Position numbers and translations under genes: made by a program
Assembly: GCA_023665185.1 (NCBI GenBank)
Contig: JAMPEL010000006.1
Span: forward strand, 29,240-93,239
Length of the DNA: 64,000 bases
Direction of reading: 5' to 3'
DNA from: Roseburia sp.
GTDB lineage: Bacteria; Bacteroidota; Bacteroidia; Bacteroidales; Bacteroidaceae
Part shown: positions 63,413-64,000 of the stretch, in pieces
Layout of the letters: the number at the start of each line of letters is the position of its first letter
Position numbering within the stretch: the first letter of the stretch is position 1
Notes under the pieces: generated by a model
What the model saw: only the letters and a program-made list of their open reading frames with translations
Told to the model about the DNA's origin: nothing
Databases searched by the model: none

Positions 63413-64000
63413 TTCATCCGACATTTCGAGTGATACGGCACACAGTGTATAACCTTTATCAAAGACTCTGTAGCGTCTCCATACATCTTATTGCATCGCT
63501 TGTACGTGCTTTATAAACAGAAGCCTCACCCCTGAGCTATTCTGCCGCGCATATTGCCGGGCAACAGTATGCGGGCAAAGGGGCTTTTGACATTTTGTCA
63601 CTTGGCGGAAAAGGCTCATTTTAACATTCCGTACAATGTGCCGGTGCTTGATTTTTAGGGTCAATTGAATAAAGCGTTGATAATCAACAAGATATATTTT
63701 TACAAAAAGGACGCGGTTTTAGTCCAAAAACTAAGGGTTAAGTACAAAATAGGATGTGTTGATAATCAGAGAGTTATGAAAATTCACGTTCAAAACCGTC
63801 ATTTTTCAGGTTCAAAATCCATTTTTGTTTTTCGGGGCATTGAAAAGTTGATTTCCTTCTTTTTGAGGAAGCGATTCGGAAAAATACCCGATTTTGACCC
63901 GAAAAACAGGCTTTGAAAATTTTGTTCACCTTGAAAATAAATTTTGTTCACCTTGCGCAAAAAATCGGTGCGCCTTGAAAATAAATTTTCAGCACCTTGT
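63413..64000 (+). repeat. Long dispersed non-coding element, copy F (cut by window edge)
   Basis: The left terminal repeat TTCATCCGACATTTCGAGTG (63413-63432) is the best preserved left end. Then GCATATTGCCGGGCAACAG and GACATTTTGTCACTTGGCGG (about 63549-63609), TTGATAATCAACAAGATATA (63678) and TTGATAATCAGAGAGTTATG. The CCTTG array runs to the last base. 63811-64000 matches 35401-35590 of copy D with one mismatch. Hairpin and right end lie beyond the window. Confidence 0.88.

Overview
The window looks like a chromosomal segment from a member of the Bacteroidales, with moderate GC. Four things point there. It carries a complete type IX secretion core set in the order porP-porK-porL-porM-porN. 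It has a fused aspartokinase/homoserine dehydrogenase in an operon with a phosphoglycerate-mutase-like protein and threonine synthase. Genes lack Shine-Dalgarno sequences. Many genes are preceded by the Bacteroidetes promoter pattern TTG/TTTG, about 19-20 bp, TAnnTTTG. Genus cannot be fixed from the sequence alone; a Prevotellaceae/Paraprevotella-like organism is a guess.

Layout. 1-3.4 kb: start of the dcw cluster (mraZ, rsmH, ftsL-like, ftsI), all leftward, with three evenly spaced MraZ boxes upstream. 3.7-4.3 kb: small outer-membrane beta-barrel protein. 5.6-10.8 kb: an AraC regulator divergent from a very large secreted GH29 fucosidase-like protein. 11-13.6 kb: YczE-type membrane protein and a two-gene LysO exporter with a possible attenuator leader. 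14-16.8 kb: NtrB/NtrC-type two-component pair (rpoN itself lies at 52.6 kb). 17 kb: tRNA-Pro. 17.2-22 kb: GH28, DUF418 and a PgpH-type HD phosphohydrolase. 23.2-28.5 kb: thrA-'apgM'-thrC operon with a leader peptide rich in Thr and Met codons. 28.6-34.9 kb: a short PriA, then acyl-CoA dehydrogenase-etfA-etfB. 36.2-37.6 kb: three-gene GYF/CD225-DUF2752-DUF805 membrane cluster. 37.8-44 kb: T9SS core. 44-49.7 kb: B3/B4 protein, small acidic protein, thioredoxin, DnaE. 51.2-55 kb: zinc metallopeptidase, AlkD-like glycosylase, RpoN, PAP2-like protein. 55.4-63.3 kb: winged-helix protein, tripartite RND efflux operon with a divergent AraC regulator, small membrane protein.

The most unusual content is non-coding. 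Six copies of a long dispersed element (up to about 1.1 kb) sit in intergenic spaces at about 4.5, 11.8, 22.3, 35.0, 50.0 (inverted) and 63.4 kb (cut by the window edge). They share imperfect terminal inverted repeats, two TTGATAATCA palindromes, a four-unit array of about 22 nt and a 14-15 bp perfect stem (CTCCGTAGAATCGC/GCGATTCTACGGAG). Two copies also hold a nested palindromic insert of about 150 bp. No copy has a conserved open reading frame. Copies at 35 and 63 kb are nearly identical over hundreds of bases, so the family seems recently active or homogenised.

No CRISPR array, transposase, integrase or recognisable defence system was seen. Most remaining genes are ordinary core metabolism, envelope and replication functions.
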